DNA from: Cercis canadensis
Taxonomy: Eukaryota; Streptophyta; Magnoliopsida; Fabales; Fabaceae
NCBI GenBank assembly: GCA_003255065.1
Contig: QAOA01003220.1
Span: 377,525-441,524, forward strand
DNA length: 64,000 bases
Direction of reading: 5' to 3'
The notes under the pieces were generated by a model. It was given only the letters and a program-made list of their open reading frames with translations. It searched no databases and was not told the origin of the DNA. This document shows, piece by piece, positions 26,996 through 39,628 of this stretch (position 1 is its first letter; each line of letters begins with the position of its first letter). A program made the position numbers and the translations under genes.

Positions 26996-27530
26996 AGTGG
27001 TTATATGTCCCGCACTATGCAACGGAGGGACTGTTTTCAGAAAGATTTGACGTCTACAGTTTTGGAGTTTTGCTTCAAGAGATTGTTAGTGGAAGAAGAA
27101 ACACTAACTTTATAACAAAGAGCATTCTCTCGGTCTTCTTGGATTTGTGAGTCTCCCCTACCTCATTGCCTCGCTAAACTTCAGGGGCTCCTTTACTTTC
27201 TAATGATTTAAACTGAAAGTTTTGTTGCTGCTAATGATTCTTGAATTTCTTAGGCATGGAAACTGTGGAATGAAGGCAACACTATACCTTTAATAGATCC
27301 AGAGATATACCTTCCAGGTTTGAGAAACATATTTTTAGGTGCGTAGACATAGGACTTCTATGTGTGCAAGAACTTGCTATAGACAGGCCAACTATGGCCA
27401 CTGTAGTGTCAATGCTTGATAGTGATAATGTCAATCTTCCTCCTCCAACGCAAGCAGCATTTGTCCAGAAAAGCAGATTTCGTCGAGTTTAAAGGCCTCT
27501 CATGAAGGCCAGTACCAGGGGGGGATAGCA
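26996..27530 (+). pseudogene. S-RLK exons 6-7 pseudogene fragment
   Basis: Exon 6 (about 26998-27147) keeps words for [21 protein letters not shown] and EIVSGRRNT but is frameshifted at the SPEYA motif and again near NTNF. Exon 7 (from about 27254) keeps [41 protein letters not shown] and [12 protein letters not shown] and is also frameshifted. No upstream exons are present. Confidence 0.82.
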
Positions 27531-27900
27531 AATTAGTCATGACTCTATGAGGAGACAATGTCATTGTTACAATAGTTACCATCTATGCTCTGAGGATATT
27601 GAAAGGAAATTTGGATACAATTTTTCTCTAATATGTGTTTGTCGTGACTATAAGACAGTTTTCACTTACGACATATTTCAAGATTAGGAAGTTCGTTCAG
27701 GCAATATCTCGTAGGCTTTGTCTTCTCTGGCTAGTTGTAGGCTTTGCCTTCAATAAACCTCTTCTTTTGAAATTTCCTAATACACATGCTGATATTTTTA
27801 CAAGTTGCCAATGGGATATGCATTATGTAGCTTTCATATTCTACCAATTACATTCCTGTATCAAAGTTGACCAAGTCATCTTAAAGAGTGGAAAATAAAT
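27531..27900. other. intergenic, no gene
   Basis: 3' flank of the exon 6-7 fragment. One 87-codon open frame (27635-27898) has no recognisable motif and I do not support it as a gene. Confidence 0.4.
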
Positions 27901-28213
27901 AAACACTCTTCATCCAGGGAATTAAACAGTATGGCCCATCCGTCAATGATGAGTCAAAAACCATTAGCTATGTTATCTGGTTTCTAACAGAGCAGTTATG
28001 GCCCAATAAAAGTATGCATTAGGGAAAAAGGCACCCAAATCTTGCATCATTGTCATTAAACACTCTTCATCTAGGGAATTAGACAGCTATGATCCATCCG
28101 TCAATGATAAGTCAAAAACCTTTAGCTATACCATCTGGTTTCTAACAGGGCAGCTATTGCCCAATAGAAGTATGCATTAGGGAAAAAGACACCTAAATCT
28201 TCATCATTGTAAG
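27901..28213. repeat. 157-bp tandem duplication in the proximal promoter of the gene at 28235
   Basis: Unit 1 (27901-28057) and unit 2 (28058-28213) both run from AAACACTCTTCATC to CATCATTGT, with roughly a dozen differences. They contain CCATCCGTCAATGAT and TATGCATTAGGGAAAAAG in each copy. Unit 2 ends about 20 bp before the start codon, so the duplication doubles the promoter/5' leader and could duplicate the transcription start. Confidence 0.88.
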
Positions 28214-28234
28214 CAAGAAGAATCATCTAACGTC

Positions 28235-31200
28235 ATGGGGTTCAGTAATCATAGAAACTTGTTACCTATGTTCCTTACATTTTCAATCTTCTACTTTGAT
28301 TTTGGCACTTGCTTAGACACCATAACAGCATCTCAAATCATCGAAGACCCTGCAACTGTAAGCTCCAATGACAGCAGATTCAAACTAGGATTCTTCAGCC
28401 CTGAAAATTCAACAAACCGCTATGTAGGAATCTGGTATCTCTCTGAAGCCAATGTTGTGTGGATAGCTAACAGAGACCAACCATTGACAAATTCTTCTGG
28501 GATCTTCACGATTTCTGAGGATGGCAACTTTGTGGTATTGAATGATAAGAAAAAGGTCATTTGGTCATCAAATGTGTCAAACATAGCAACCAATTCAACT
28601 GCACAACTTTCAGATTCTGGAAACCTTGTCCTAATAGATCACACAGGAAAGACTGTATGGGAGAGTTTCCAACATCCTTGTAATGCATATATCCCAAAGA
28701 TGATACTTAGTACCAATAAAATAACTGGGAAGAAAGTAAAGCTGACATCATGGAAAAGCCCTTCTGATCCTTCCATTGGGAACTTCTCTGTCAGCCTTGA
28801 ACGTCTCACTATTCCTGAAGTGATCATCTGGAATCATTCACAACCATACTGGAGAACTGGTCCATGGAACCGTACCGTGTTTCTTGGAATACCCAATATG
28901 TATTCTCCATATCTGTATGGATTCAGTATAGGAAGGGATGGTGATGGAACTGTTTATCTAACTTATGCTTCTTCAAAGGAATCTGTCTTTTTTATTCTTG
29001 CCTTGAATTCACAAGGCAAGTTAGTCCGAACCACTTGGAACAACAAAAAGGTAACTGGGAAGTTGACGATTGCAGACACTGATTCTGATGTTTATGGCTT
29101 TTGTGGGGCATTTGGAAGTTGTAATTCGCTAAGTTCACCAATATGTTGCTGTTTGAGGGGGTTTGAGCCAAGGAAAACAAAGGAGTGGAGTAGACAAAAC
29201 TGGACTAGTGGATGTGTTAGGAGGGAATCGCTTCAGTGTGAAAGGACTGCAAATGATAGCAGAGGTGATGGGTTTGTGAAACTGCAGATGATGAAAGTGC
29301 CAGACTTTGCAGAGTGGTCATCTGCTTCACAAGATAAATGCAGAACACAGTGCTTGGGAAATTGCTCTTGTATAGCATATGTATATGATACTGGCATTGG
29401 CTGCATGTCTTGGAGTGGAAATTTAATTGACATACAACAATTCTCAGGAGAAGGAGTTGATCTTTACATTCGCGTAGCCCATTCAGAACTTGGTAGGTGG
29501 ATTTGATTCTGTCATATATTTGAAATCCAAATCATTTTGAAGGAATTGGCTTCATCAACTAATTCTTCTAACTTCTATATAATACAGATAAAGAAAGAAA
29601 TCTGACAGTGATAATCACAGTTACAGTGATAGTAGGAACAATTATCATTGCTGCTTGTGCATGTTTCTTATGGAGATGGACTGTTAAACATTCTGGTAAG
29701 TCTGCCATATTTTGCTATCCAGTTTCAAGAATTTTCATATGTTTCCTTTGTTGGTTGCTCACGTCCCTTAACATATATATGGCTCTTTGCTTCTGAGTCC
29801 TGCTAGAATAGTCTGATACCGTTGTTTGAAAAACTAGTGTCATCTATCAGAATTAATGCACTTCTAAAATGAAAGATAGTAACAGTATTTGTTATCAGAA
29901 ATTTGAAATCAATGACTATTAAATATCTGAAATTCAAAATAGGAATAAATTACTGGCATGCACTGTGTTAAAAATGGTATATATGTGAACTCCATGGCTT
30001 CAATTCTCTAGGAGGGTATCTTTAAGTTATATATAAATAAATATACTCAGCTTTGAACCTTTGAAAAAATAATTATATAATGTTTGGAGAAGTAACAAGC
30101 GAACATTAATCTAATTTATTCTTTTTCTTTCTTCAAAATGTGAACCTGTTTTTCTTCCTGATACTAGAAAAAAGAAAATACTTGGATTATTAATTTTTCC
30201 TTCTAAATGATAAATAATCTAGCTTAATTGCCCCCTCCTTCTCTCTCTCTCTTTTGCTTTTATCTATTTATTTATTTTTCTTTTGGGTTATTTTAAACTA
30301 TACTCTCCTGTTAATAAGAGTGTTGCCTTCTGCAATGCTTGCAATCAGCAAGAAAAATGGAAAGCAAACAGTCATTGGTAATCAACACAAGGGAAACCAG
30401 TTCTGAAAGCCAAAGTGGAAACCATGTTGAAGACCTGGAACAAATTAAACTTGAAGAGCTACCACTATTTGATTTCAGAAACATTGCAACAGCAACAAAC
30501 AACTTCAGCACAGAAAATAAACTTGGAAAGGGTGGTTTTGGTTCAGTATATAAGGTACCTTAGACATGTGGAGACATTATCTTCTTTTAAATAATCCGTA
30601 TGATTTCCATTTCTTCTAAATATTTTCTTCTAGGGAGAATTGGGGAATGGACAGGAAATAGCAGTGAAAAGACTTTCAAGAGCCTCTAGACAGGGGCTAG
30701 AAGAATTTATGAATGAAGTTGTAGTGATTTCAAAGCTTCAACATCGCAATCTTGTAAGGATTCTTGGCTGCTGTATTGAAGAGGAGGAAAAAATATTGAT
30801 CTACGAGTACATGCCTAATAAGAGTTTGGATGCATTTATATTTGGTTAGTTAATCTCAATGTGTTCCTTCTTTTGTATGCATATAAAAGTTTCTTAACTC
30901 TAAAACCAAGTAATGCTATCACTCCTATTCTTGCCTACTAAGCTTCAAATTTTTGCAGATCCAGTAAAAAGAAAAGTAGTAGATTGGAAGAAACGTTTCA
31001 ACATAATTGACGGAATCTCTTGAGGTTTGCTTTATCTCCATAGAGATTCTAGACTAAAAATTATACATAGAGATTTAAAACCGAGTAATATCTTATTGGA
31101 CGGAGAGCTAAATCCTAAGATATCAGACTTTGGAATGGCCAGAATCTTTGGAGACAGCCAAGATGCACGCAGTACTAAAAGAATTGTTGGAACATAGTAA

Positions 31201-31840
31201 GAAATAATCATACTTTTCTACATATCCAAGTTTATAATAAGAGCAATATTAATTAACATATTATTTAATATTAATTAAATGCAGTGGCTATATGTCACCC
31301 GAGTACCCAATAGAAGGGTTGTTTTCAGAGAGATCAGATGTGTTTAGCTTTGGAATTTTGCTGCTAGAGATCATTAGTGGAAGTAAAAACACTAGCTTCT
31401 ACCATGATGAGGAATCATTGAGCCTTGTCGGATTTGTAAGCCTGTCCAAGTCATTTGCTTGCCTAGTTACAAAATCCTCTTGTTCTCATATTTTTATGGT
31501 GCCATTGACATCTGTGTTTTGCTTATTATAGGCATGGAAATTAAGGAATGAAAACAACACCATATCTCTAATAGACCCTGAAATATCTGATCCACGTTTT
31601 CACAAAGAAATTTTGAGATGTGTGGACATTGGGCTTCTATGTGTTCAAGAACATGCAAGAGATAGACCTACTATGGCAACTGTAATTTCAATGCTTAATA
31701 GTGATATTATGAACCTTCCTACTCCAAAGCAGCCCACATTCATCCTAAGTGAAACAGAGTTGATGGTAGAGTTCTCCCAAACAAGTGACAGAAATTGCTC
31801 CATCAATAATGTCACCGTCACTGACATCCAAGGCAGGTAG
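28235..31840 (+). pseudogene. full-length G-type lectin S-RLK with a single nonsense codon
   Basis: Exons: 28235-29492, 29588-29695, 30349-30554, 30634-30844, 30959-31196, 31285-31435, 31532-31840; GT-AG throughout. Exon 1 starts MGFSNHRNLLPMFLTF (signal peptide), then B-lectin, S-locus glycoprotein, EGF-like (GFCGAFGSCNSLSSPICCCLRGF by pieces) and PAN (CRTQCLGNCSC) regions. Exon 2 is a membrane helix. Exon 3 is 206 nt, longer than in its relatives. The kinase has [25 protein letters not shown] and YMSPEYP. The single lesion is TGA at 31021-31023 in exon 5 (GIS-stop-GLLYLH), the same codon that is TGA in the gene at 7458-11114. The predicted product stops at 615 of 826 residues, before the catalytic loop. 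A sequencing or allelic origin is possible. Confidence 0.88.
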
Positions 31841-32941
31841 CAAATTTTACTATTATTATGGCTACAATCCTTGTAAGTTTATAACCCTAAAACATTTTTT
31901 TTTCATAGCATATTACTCATTTAATTGTAAAACTGCAATGTATTTGTTTAGCTCACTGTTATTTAGCTCGTTGAAGGGATTGTTCCCTCTATCTCTGCAA
32001 CTATGTTATACTATCATATCGGGTATCAGATATCAAATTCAGAGGTGGTACTGGTTTCTTACTTACCTGTTAAAGAAGATTATGGAAAATCTTTCCTCGA
32101 GTATCAGCTATCATCTCTGTCAGGATTGGCGGGTCACTAAAGCAACCTGACCAACTCGCAAACTCTGGTCTCCCGGTTGAACTTTGAACAAGAGATTACG
32201 TGGCAGTCTTGTTTTGTTGAAAGAATTCATCAAAGGATTCTTGTAAATTAAGCTGAATATTGATGCGTGAATCAATTTGTAACCCACATCCCACGCAAGC
32301 TTCAGATTTGTTGGAAACACTCCGCTTTGACTGCACAGCACGACCCAATAATAACCATACCAGAAGAGGTGGAGTTTGGATTTGCAGATTGCATAAAAAA
32401 TGGTGAAATGGGGTAAATAGATGCAAATGGAACCGGCAAAGGTAAGGCCACGGTTTGATATCCCAGTCAGCTCTATGTTTCCTGCATAATTCTTATGAAA
32501 TGTATGTTTACTAGGGAAAGTGAAAAATAAGGAGATTAAAGATGAAATAAGATAGGAAAGTTTACATTTTTGTTCTTTAATCCCTGGTAAAAATGGTGTA
32601 AAGTGAAAGTTTTGATCAAATTATTCCTCGTTTTTCATGTAGTAAGTGTTGAAACAATTTGTATCCCAGGGTGTGCTTGGTAGGAATTAGGAAAGGTGAC
32701 AAATGGAAATGTGTTGAAACCCGAAAGTTTCAAATTTTCACTCCTTGCTATTTGGTGAAGTGGGAGAAAAATAAAAGTAAGGTGCATCTCGTTTTCAAAC
32801 TCCACTACTCCAGTCGTTTTTCTTCAACCAAACAAGTCTAAATTGGTTTTCAACCTATACATTTTCTTCCTTTCTACCTTGAATTCAACCAAGCAACCGC
32901 AAGATATAAGGAACAAGGGTCAAAAGGAAAATACATCTTCC
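31841..32941. other. intergenic, no gene
   Basis: 3' flank and spacer before the next S-RLK copy. Overlapping short open frames on the minus strand (about 32120-32426) have no recognisable motif. No repeat boundary is evident. Confidence 0.4.
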
Positions 32942-34830
32942 ATGGCACCCTGCATCCACAATGCCACTAGCAGAAGCACTCCTTCAAGTCATGTTTTCCT
33001 ATTTGTTTTTCTCGTACTTTCAAGCTTTTCGTTAGCTTTTTGCATTGCCTTCCACACTATCACATCAGCCCAATTAATCAGAGACCCTGGGACAATAAGC
33101 TCAAATAACAGCCAGTTCAAACTAGGATTCTTCAGCCCAGTAAATTCAACAAATCGCTAGTTTGGAATCTGGTATCTCGATGAATCTATTGTCATATGGG
33201 TAGCCAACAGAGACCAACCACTGGTCGATTCATCTGGGGTTTTCACAATATCTAAGGACGGGAATCTTGTGGTACTGAATGGACAGAAACAAGTTATTTG
33301 GTCTTCAAATGTGTCAAATATAGCATCCAATTCAACTGCACAAGTTTTAAACACTGGAAACCTTGTTCTGTTAGCACCAGTGAAATAACTTCCAAACTTG
33401 GTGGTTAGCACCAGTGAAATAACTGGCGAGAAAACACAGTTTACAACATGGAAAAGCCCTTCTGATCCTTCCATTGGAAATTTCACTGGTAGCCTTGAGC
33501 GCCCCAGTGCTCCTGAATTTTTCATCAGGAGTCAAACACAGCCATACTGGCGGTCTGGTATATGGAATGGTCAGGCTTTGGGATAGACAGGCCCACGCAA
33601 ACTACTGCTTACCAGAATGGATTCGATGTTGTAAAGGAAGATAATGGAACTGTTCATATGACATTCTTTGCCAAATGAGTCTTTCTTCGGAGCAGTTGTC
33701 ATGAATTCAGAGGACAATAAGCAGTTGTTAAGAATGGTTAGGCTTTGCCTAATGAATGTGTTAATAATCAGTTACGAGATACAGTAGTGTAAAATTAGAT
33801 ACCTCTATAGTAAACACACACATGAATAGATATACGAAGCTTGGAACTGTTAAAAATGATATATCGTGTTCTCAATCTCTTATTTATTTGTTATTATATT
33901 TTTCGCAAAGTGAATTAAACCTTTTTCTTGAAACTTTCCAAAGTCCTTATTTCTCTTTGCATTTTTTTTTTTTTTTCTTAAATGATATAGTGTTTTTCTC
34001 TTTGCCTGTGAAATAATGTCTGCAATCAGCAAGAAGAAACGAAAGGAGAGGATAATTGTTGCAGAATGTCAGGACAACCCGTCCTGAAAATCAAAGTGTG
34101 AACCTAATTGGAGACCAGAAAGAAGTTAAACTTAAGGAAATACCATGATTTGATTTGAGAAATATTGTAACTGCAATAAACAACTTCCACTCGGCTAACC
34201 AGCTTGGAAAGGGTGGTTTTGGTTCAATATATAAGGTATCGTAGTCATGGGAAGTTCTTCTTTCAAATAATCCCCATAATTTCTATTTTTGCTAAGTATT
34301 TTCTTCTAGGGAGAATTGCAAGATGGACAGGAAATAGAAGTGAAAAGACTTTAGGAGGATCTGGACAAGGGCTAGAAGAATGTATAAATGAAGTGGTGCT
34401 GATTTCAAAGCTTCATCATTGCAAGCTTGTAAAGACTTCTTGGCTGCAGTATTGAGGGGGAGGAAAAGATGTTGATCTATGAGTACATGCCTAATAAGAG
34501 TTTGGATGCATTTGTATTTGGTTAGTCCTTCTTAATGTCTTCTTTTTTTATCTATGCATGTAACAGTTTACTCTGCTTCTAGGTAATGCCTTCATTGTTT
34601 GCCTTTAAAGAGTTTCATAGCATTTATGTTGTATCTAAAGTCTACTTTGAATTTAAAACTAATGCAAATCTGATTTTGTTTGCATTTATTTTCCTTGAAG
34701 TTTAGTTGCTTGGTCACTATAAATGGAATTTGTTGTTTTCTTGTAATGATACAATCAATACATAAGGTTACCTCACTTTTTGTTGTTTCTACAGATCCAG
34801 TCAAAAATAGAAGAGTTGAAAAGGGAAAAA
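32942..34830 (+). pseudogene. truncated S-RLK pseudogene (part of exon 1, exons 3-4, start of exon 5)
   Basis: It starts MAPCIHNATSRS with a good signal peptide (FLFVFLVLSSFSLAF) and a B-lectin start (ITSAQLIRDPGTISSNNSQFKLGFF by pieces). TAG at 33158-33160 replaces Tyr of NRYVGIW. Within exon 1 a 20-base word (TTAGCACCAGTGAAATAACT) is repeated at about 33369 and 33403, at a deletion junction. Exon 1 is lost after about 33780, removing EGF and PAN domains and the membrane exon. Exon 3 (34030-34235) and exon 4 (34310-34520) survive with frameshifts (RLSRASGQG reads RL-stop). Exon 5 is lost after DPVKN. Intron 4 is almost identical to that of the intact gene at 35846-39628. Confidence 0.88.
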
Positions 34831-35845
34831 ACAACAGAAATGGCCTTGTGGGATGTAATCTGGAAAGAGAAGAAATAAAATAATGTGTAAGAGTGTGGAG
34901 GGCAAAGTGTGGGACTGTGGGGTACTGATGATTATAAAATAATGAAGAGGAACATGGATTAATTTCCATTATAAAAGGAATGCCTCAACTTTAAATGGAA
35001 GGAAGAAAAAAAAAATTGTAGCTTTTGGGAATAATGCCACACTCTGTAATTACAGACAAGGTATACTAATGTACACCCTGTTTTTCTTCCTCATTCAATA
35101 TCAATAATATAAGAAAGGAGAGTCAGCTTGCCATACACTTTTGGGAAAGTTTTCTTGCAACTTACAGTGGTGCCCAAAGATCTAAAATTGCTACTTTCAA
35201 TGGGCCTCTTTCCTGGAAATTTCGACTTCGATTTTCAGGTTAGAATTTGACATATAATTGTGTTAATTTGGGTCAGATCTTCATGTTGCCAATTAAACAA
35301 AGATTGTGGATCTCTCATAGAGACATGTTTAGCACCAGAGGAAAAGAAAATGAAAGGAGGATGGCTGAAACGAAAGGAGTATTCATTAGGAGAAAAACAA
35401 ACATTATTCCAAGTGCATAGCAAAACATATTCTTTATAATTGTTTCTCCGGTCAAATTTAGAATTGATGTGTCACCACACATACAAGTAATTGAGAAAAT
35501 AATGGTTAGTCAAATGGTATTTGTTTAATACCACAGGAAGTTTCTTGGATGTTTCATATTCTGGTCAACAAAGAGTTACTGACATTGCCTAATAAACTAG
35601 TTTTCATCATTTGAACAACTGTTTAATGAATGAATGAAATTTTCAAAATTGAAAGAAAGTCTCATATACCGTAATAAAAATACACATGTATATCTAGAAA
35701 CTGATGTAGCTTTCAAGTTTTGTACTTCAAAAGATAAAATGATAAGGGTTCAAGTTATAGCCTATTTAAGAAAGAGTTATTTCTAGAAATAAGTTATCTT
35801 TCAAAGCATCACACAAAATTCTGCCAGTAAGAATTACTCTTATCA
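34831..35845. other. spacer and upstream region of the intact S-RLK
   Basis: No gene is seen. The distal part follows the truncated exon 5 of the preceding pseudogene. The proximal part (about 35500-35845) resembles the flank of the pseudogene at 41162 (GTTTCTTGGATGTTTCAT, TATTTAAGAAAGAG), so it belongs to the promoter duplicated with the gene. A CTATTTAAG word at 35761 is the nearest TATA-like element but is weak. Confidence 0.45.
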
Positions 35846-38800
35846 ATGATGAGATACAGTAGTAATGCTAGCTTGTTGTCTCTCCTATTCATATTTTCCT
35901 TACCTTGTTCACTTTTGGTCTCTGCTTTGGACACCATTACAGCATCTCAGTTCATCCAAGAACCTGAAACACGAAGCTCTAATAACAACTTGTTCACACT
36001 GGGATTTTTCAGTCCTGAAAATTCAACAAATCGCTACGTAGGAATTTGGTATATGTCTAAATCTGCTGTCATATGGGTAGCTAACAGAAACCAACCACTA
36101 AAGAATTCTTCTGGGGTTGTTACAATATCAGAGGATGGCAATCTTGTGGTATTGGATGGGAAACAACAGGTAGTTTGGTCTACAAATCTGTCAAATATAT
36201 CTTCTAATTCAACTGCACAGCTCTCGGATTCTGGAAACCTTGTCTTGCTTGATAAGACTACAAAAGAGTCTGCATGGGAGAGTTTCCAGCATCCTTCTAA
36301 CACATTATTACCAAACATGAAACTCAGTACTAATCTAGAAACAGGTGAGAAAGTACAAGTCACATCATGGAGAAGCCCCTCTGATCCATCTTATGGGAGA
36401 TTTTCTGCTGGCCTTGGACAGCGTAAGGTTATTGAATCGTTCGTCTGGGATGGCAACCACCCTTACTGGCGGAGTGGTCCCTGGAATGGTTATGTCATGC
36501 TTGGGATACCCAAGATGGTTAGTGTGTTCTATAGTGGGTTTCATTTCTCAGAAGATGAAGGAACTTTCAACGGGTATTACAATTTTGCAAATAAGTCTGT
36601 CTTGTCAATTTATGTATTGAATCCTGAAGGAATAATCGAACAAAGACTTTGGGATTATGAGAACGAGGTTTGGAAACGTGACTGGACATTTGCAGTTCAA
36701 GAATCTGAGTGTGATATTTATGGAATTTGTGGCCCATTTGGAATCTGCAACTCCCAGAGTTCACCCATCTGCAGCTGTTTGAGAGGCTTTGTGCCAAGGA
36801 ACAAAGAAGAATGGGATAGGCAGAACTGGACCAGTGGATGTGTGAGGAGGGAAGCATTGCAGTGTCAGAGGCCTGAAAATGGTTCTGAAACTGGGAAAGC
36901 AGATGGGTTTCTGAAGCTGAAGAAAACAAAAGTGCCAGACTTCATAGAGTGGTCATCAATAGTAGATAGAGACTGCAGAACTCCATGCCTCAAGAATTGC
37001 TCTTGTATAGCATATGCATATGATGCAAGCATTGGCTGTATGTTTTGGAGTTCTGAGTTAATTGACATACAGAGTTTCTCATATGGAGGAAATGATCTTT
37101 ACATTCGTTTAGCTTATAAAGAACTGGGTACGTTTTTTACCTTTGGCTAACTTATTTTTTTAGCATATTGTGGTGCTATTTATTTTTTCTGCTGAATATA
37201 TCTGTGATATGATATTCCAATTTTATTGTCAGATAATTCTGACTTTAAACTCTCTATTTGAACTTCTAACTTTTGACACAGAGAAAGAAAGGAACAGCAT
37301 AAAGATAATCACAATTACAGTTGTCATAGGAATGATTCTCTTGATCATGTCTGCATATTTCTTATGGAAAAGGTTTGCTCAACGTACAGGTATAATATGG
37401 TCTATGATGTTATTTTTTCTTTTTTCCAACTGATTACTTCTGCTACAATCTGAATTCAATACAGGAGCATGTAGAGAAACCCAAAAATGTAACCAAAACA
37501 AACAAACAGAAATCCCATCACAAGACCACTTTTCTTTTTTTAGAAAAAGACATTTTATAACATCATAATAACTAGTCTCTTGGCAGAAAAAATTGAATAT
37601 TTTCCAAGGATCTCTGATTTAGTTTTTAACATATTAAATCAATCCTCGTTTGGTGGCTGAAGTTTAGGCCTTACATCAATCAAATTAACGTTTATTGAAC
37701 TTTGACCCCCCCCCCCCCAAACACAAAACAAAAACACCCCACCCTCTTTAAAAAAAAAAAAAAAAAATTCCTCCTATATTCATCTAAGCCCTACACCATA
37801 TTCCTACATTTTTTCCCCCCTTTTGGTCTAGACAGCCTTAGGAGAATTGCTTCTGTTAGTCATATATGTGATTTCAGCACTTATGATGCAAATTATATGG
37901 CACTTCAAAAATAGTAAATTCTCATGCCTAGTAGCATGAGTAGTATATGGTTAAAAGAGTTCCATATATCTTTCATGAAGTATGAAAGGAAAACGAATGT
38001 CAGTGTTCAACACAGGGAAAAAGAAAACGAGAAATGCGAATGAAAGCAAGATTGAAAACCTGAAACAAGTCAGAGTGCAGGAGCTATCATTATTTGATTT
38101 TAAAGAGCTTGCAACTGCAACAAACAATTTTGACTCGGCTAATAAGCTTGGGCAGGGTGGTTTTGGTCCTGTATTCAAGGTATTGATCCAGTGAAGTTTT
38201 TTGTCACTCCTATCATAAGCAATTACCACCTTCTGACTTTATATTTCAGGGAAAGTTGCTAGATGGACAGGAAATAGCAGTTAAAAGGCTTTCAAGAGCA
38301 TCTAGACAGGGGATAGAAGAATTTTTAAATGAAGTGCAGGTTATTTCTAAGCTTCAACACCGGAATCTTGTTAGACTTCTTGCCTGCTGCATTGAAGGAG
38401 ATGAAGAGATGTTGATCTATGAGTGCATGCCTAATAAGAGTTTGGATGCCTTTGTATTTGGTTAGTCCTTCTTAATGTCTTCTTTCTTTATCTATGCATG
38501 TAACAGTTTACTCTCCAATTAGGTAATGCCTTCATTGTTATTTTTTCCTTTAAAGAGTTTCATAGCATTTACGTTGTATCTAAAGTCTACTTTGAATTTA
38601 AAACTAATGCAAATCTGATTTTGTTTGCATTTATTTTCCTTTAAGTCTAGTTGCTTGCTCATTATAAATGGAATTTGTTATTTTCTTCTAGTGATACAAT
38701 CAATACATAAGGTTACCTCTCTTTTTGTTGTTTCTACAGATCCAGTAAAAAAGAAAGTGTTAGATTGGCAAAAACGATTTAACATAATTGGAGGAATATC

Positions 38801-39628
38801 TCGTGGCTTGCTCTATCTACAAAGAGATTCTAGACTAAGAATTATACATAGAGATCTGAAGCCCAGCAATATCTTATTGGATGAAGAGCTGAATCCAAAG
38901 ATATCAGACTTTGGTATGGCAAGAATTTTCGGAAGCAACGAAGATGAAGCTAATACTAAAAGGATTGTTGGCACATAGTAAGTATGCCTTATCTTTATGC
39001 AAGATTGTATTTCCACAACAAGAGCCACGTGAGTTAAGTACAAGGTTTTAATGCAGCGGCTATATGTCCCCTGAATATGCAATAGAAGGGCTATTTTCAG
39101 AAAAATCAGATGTGTTTAGCTTTGGAGTTTTGCTATTGGAGATTGTTAGTGGGAGAAGAAACACCAGCTTTTATGAAGATGCTGAATCTCTTAGCCTTAT
39201 AGGATTTGTAAGCCTCTCCTGTTTATTGCATCGATTAAAAGCTCTATTCTATGTTGCTAACATGACTTTAACATTGAAGTTTGACTGCGAGTGTCTATGC
39301 TTTTAATTGCTTGCAGGCATGGAAATTATGGAAAGATAACAACATTACATCTCTAGTAGATCCAGAAATATATGATCCAAACTTTCATGAGGATATATTG
39401 AGATGTATACATATTGGACTCCTCTGTGTACAAGAACTTGCAAGAGACAGGCCTATTATGGCCACAGTAATTTCAATGCTTCATAGTGAGATTCTGGATA
39501 TTCCTGCTCCAAGCCAACCAGCATTCATTCACAGACAAACTATGTCAAGTACTGCACTGCCAACTCAAAGAAATAATGAATTATGCTCCATCAATAGTGT
39601 AACTATGACAGAATTTGAAGGCAGATAG
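35846..39628 (+). CDS. intact G-type lectin S-receptor-like Ser/Thr protein kinase
   Basis: The only complete, uninterrupted S-RLK here: 821 residues from exons 35846-37127, 37282-37389, 38016-38179, 38250-38460, 38740-38977, 39057-39207, 39317-39628, all GT-AG. Order: signal peptide (1-26), B-lectin (about 27-150), S-locus glycoprotein (about 200-290), EGF-like ([13 protein letters not shown]...CSCLRGF, about 290-325), PAN (about 335-420, [11 protein letters not shown]), membrane helix (about 438-458, [20 protein letters not shown]), kinase (about 505-780) with [25 protein letters not shown] and YMSPEYA, then a tail ending [10 protein letters not shown]. The HRD arginine marks it as an RD-type kinase. 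Expected at the plasma membrane, sensing an extracellular ligand and phosphorylating partners; ligand unknown. TTGATGAGATAC-type context precedes the paired ATGs; I chose the first. Confidence 0.95.

Noticed and set aside
36034..36363. Long antisense open frames opposite S-RLK exon 1 (also at 33157-33525, 45387-45782, 46034-46573, 54815-55354)
   Set aside because: They recur opposite the same part of exon 1 in every paralogue, because the sense codon pattern leaves the complementary frame open. They have no independent signals.
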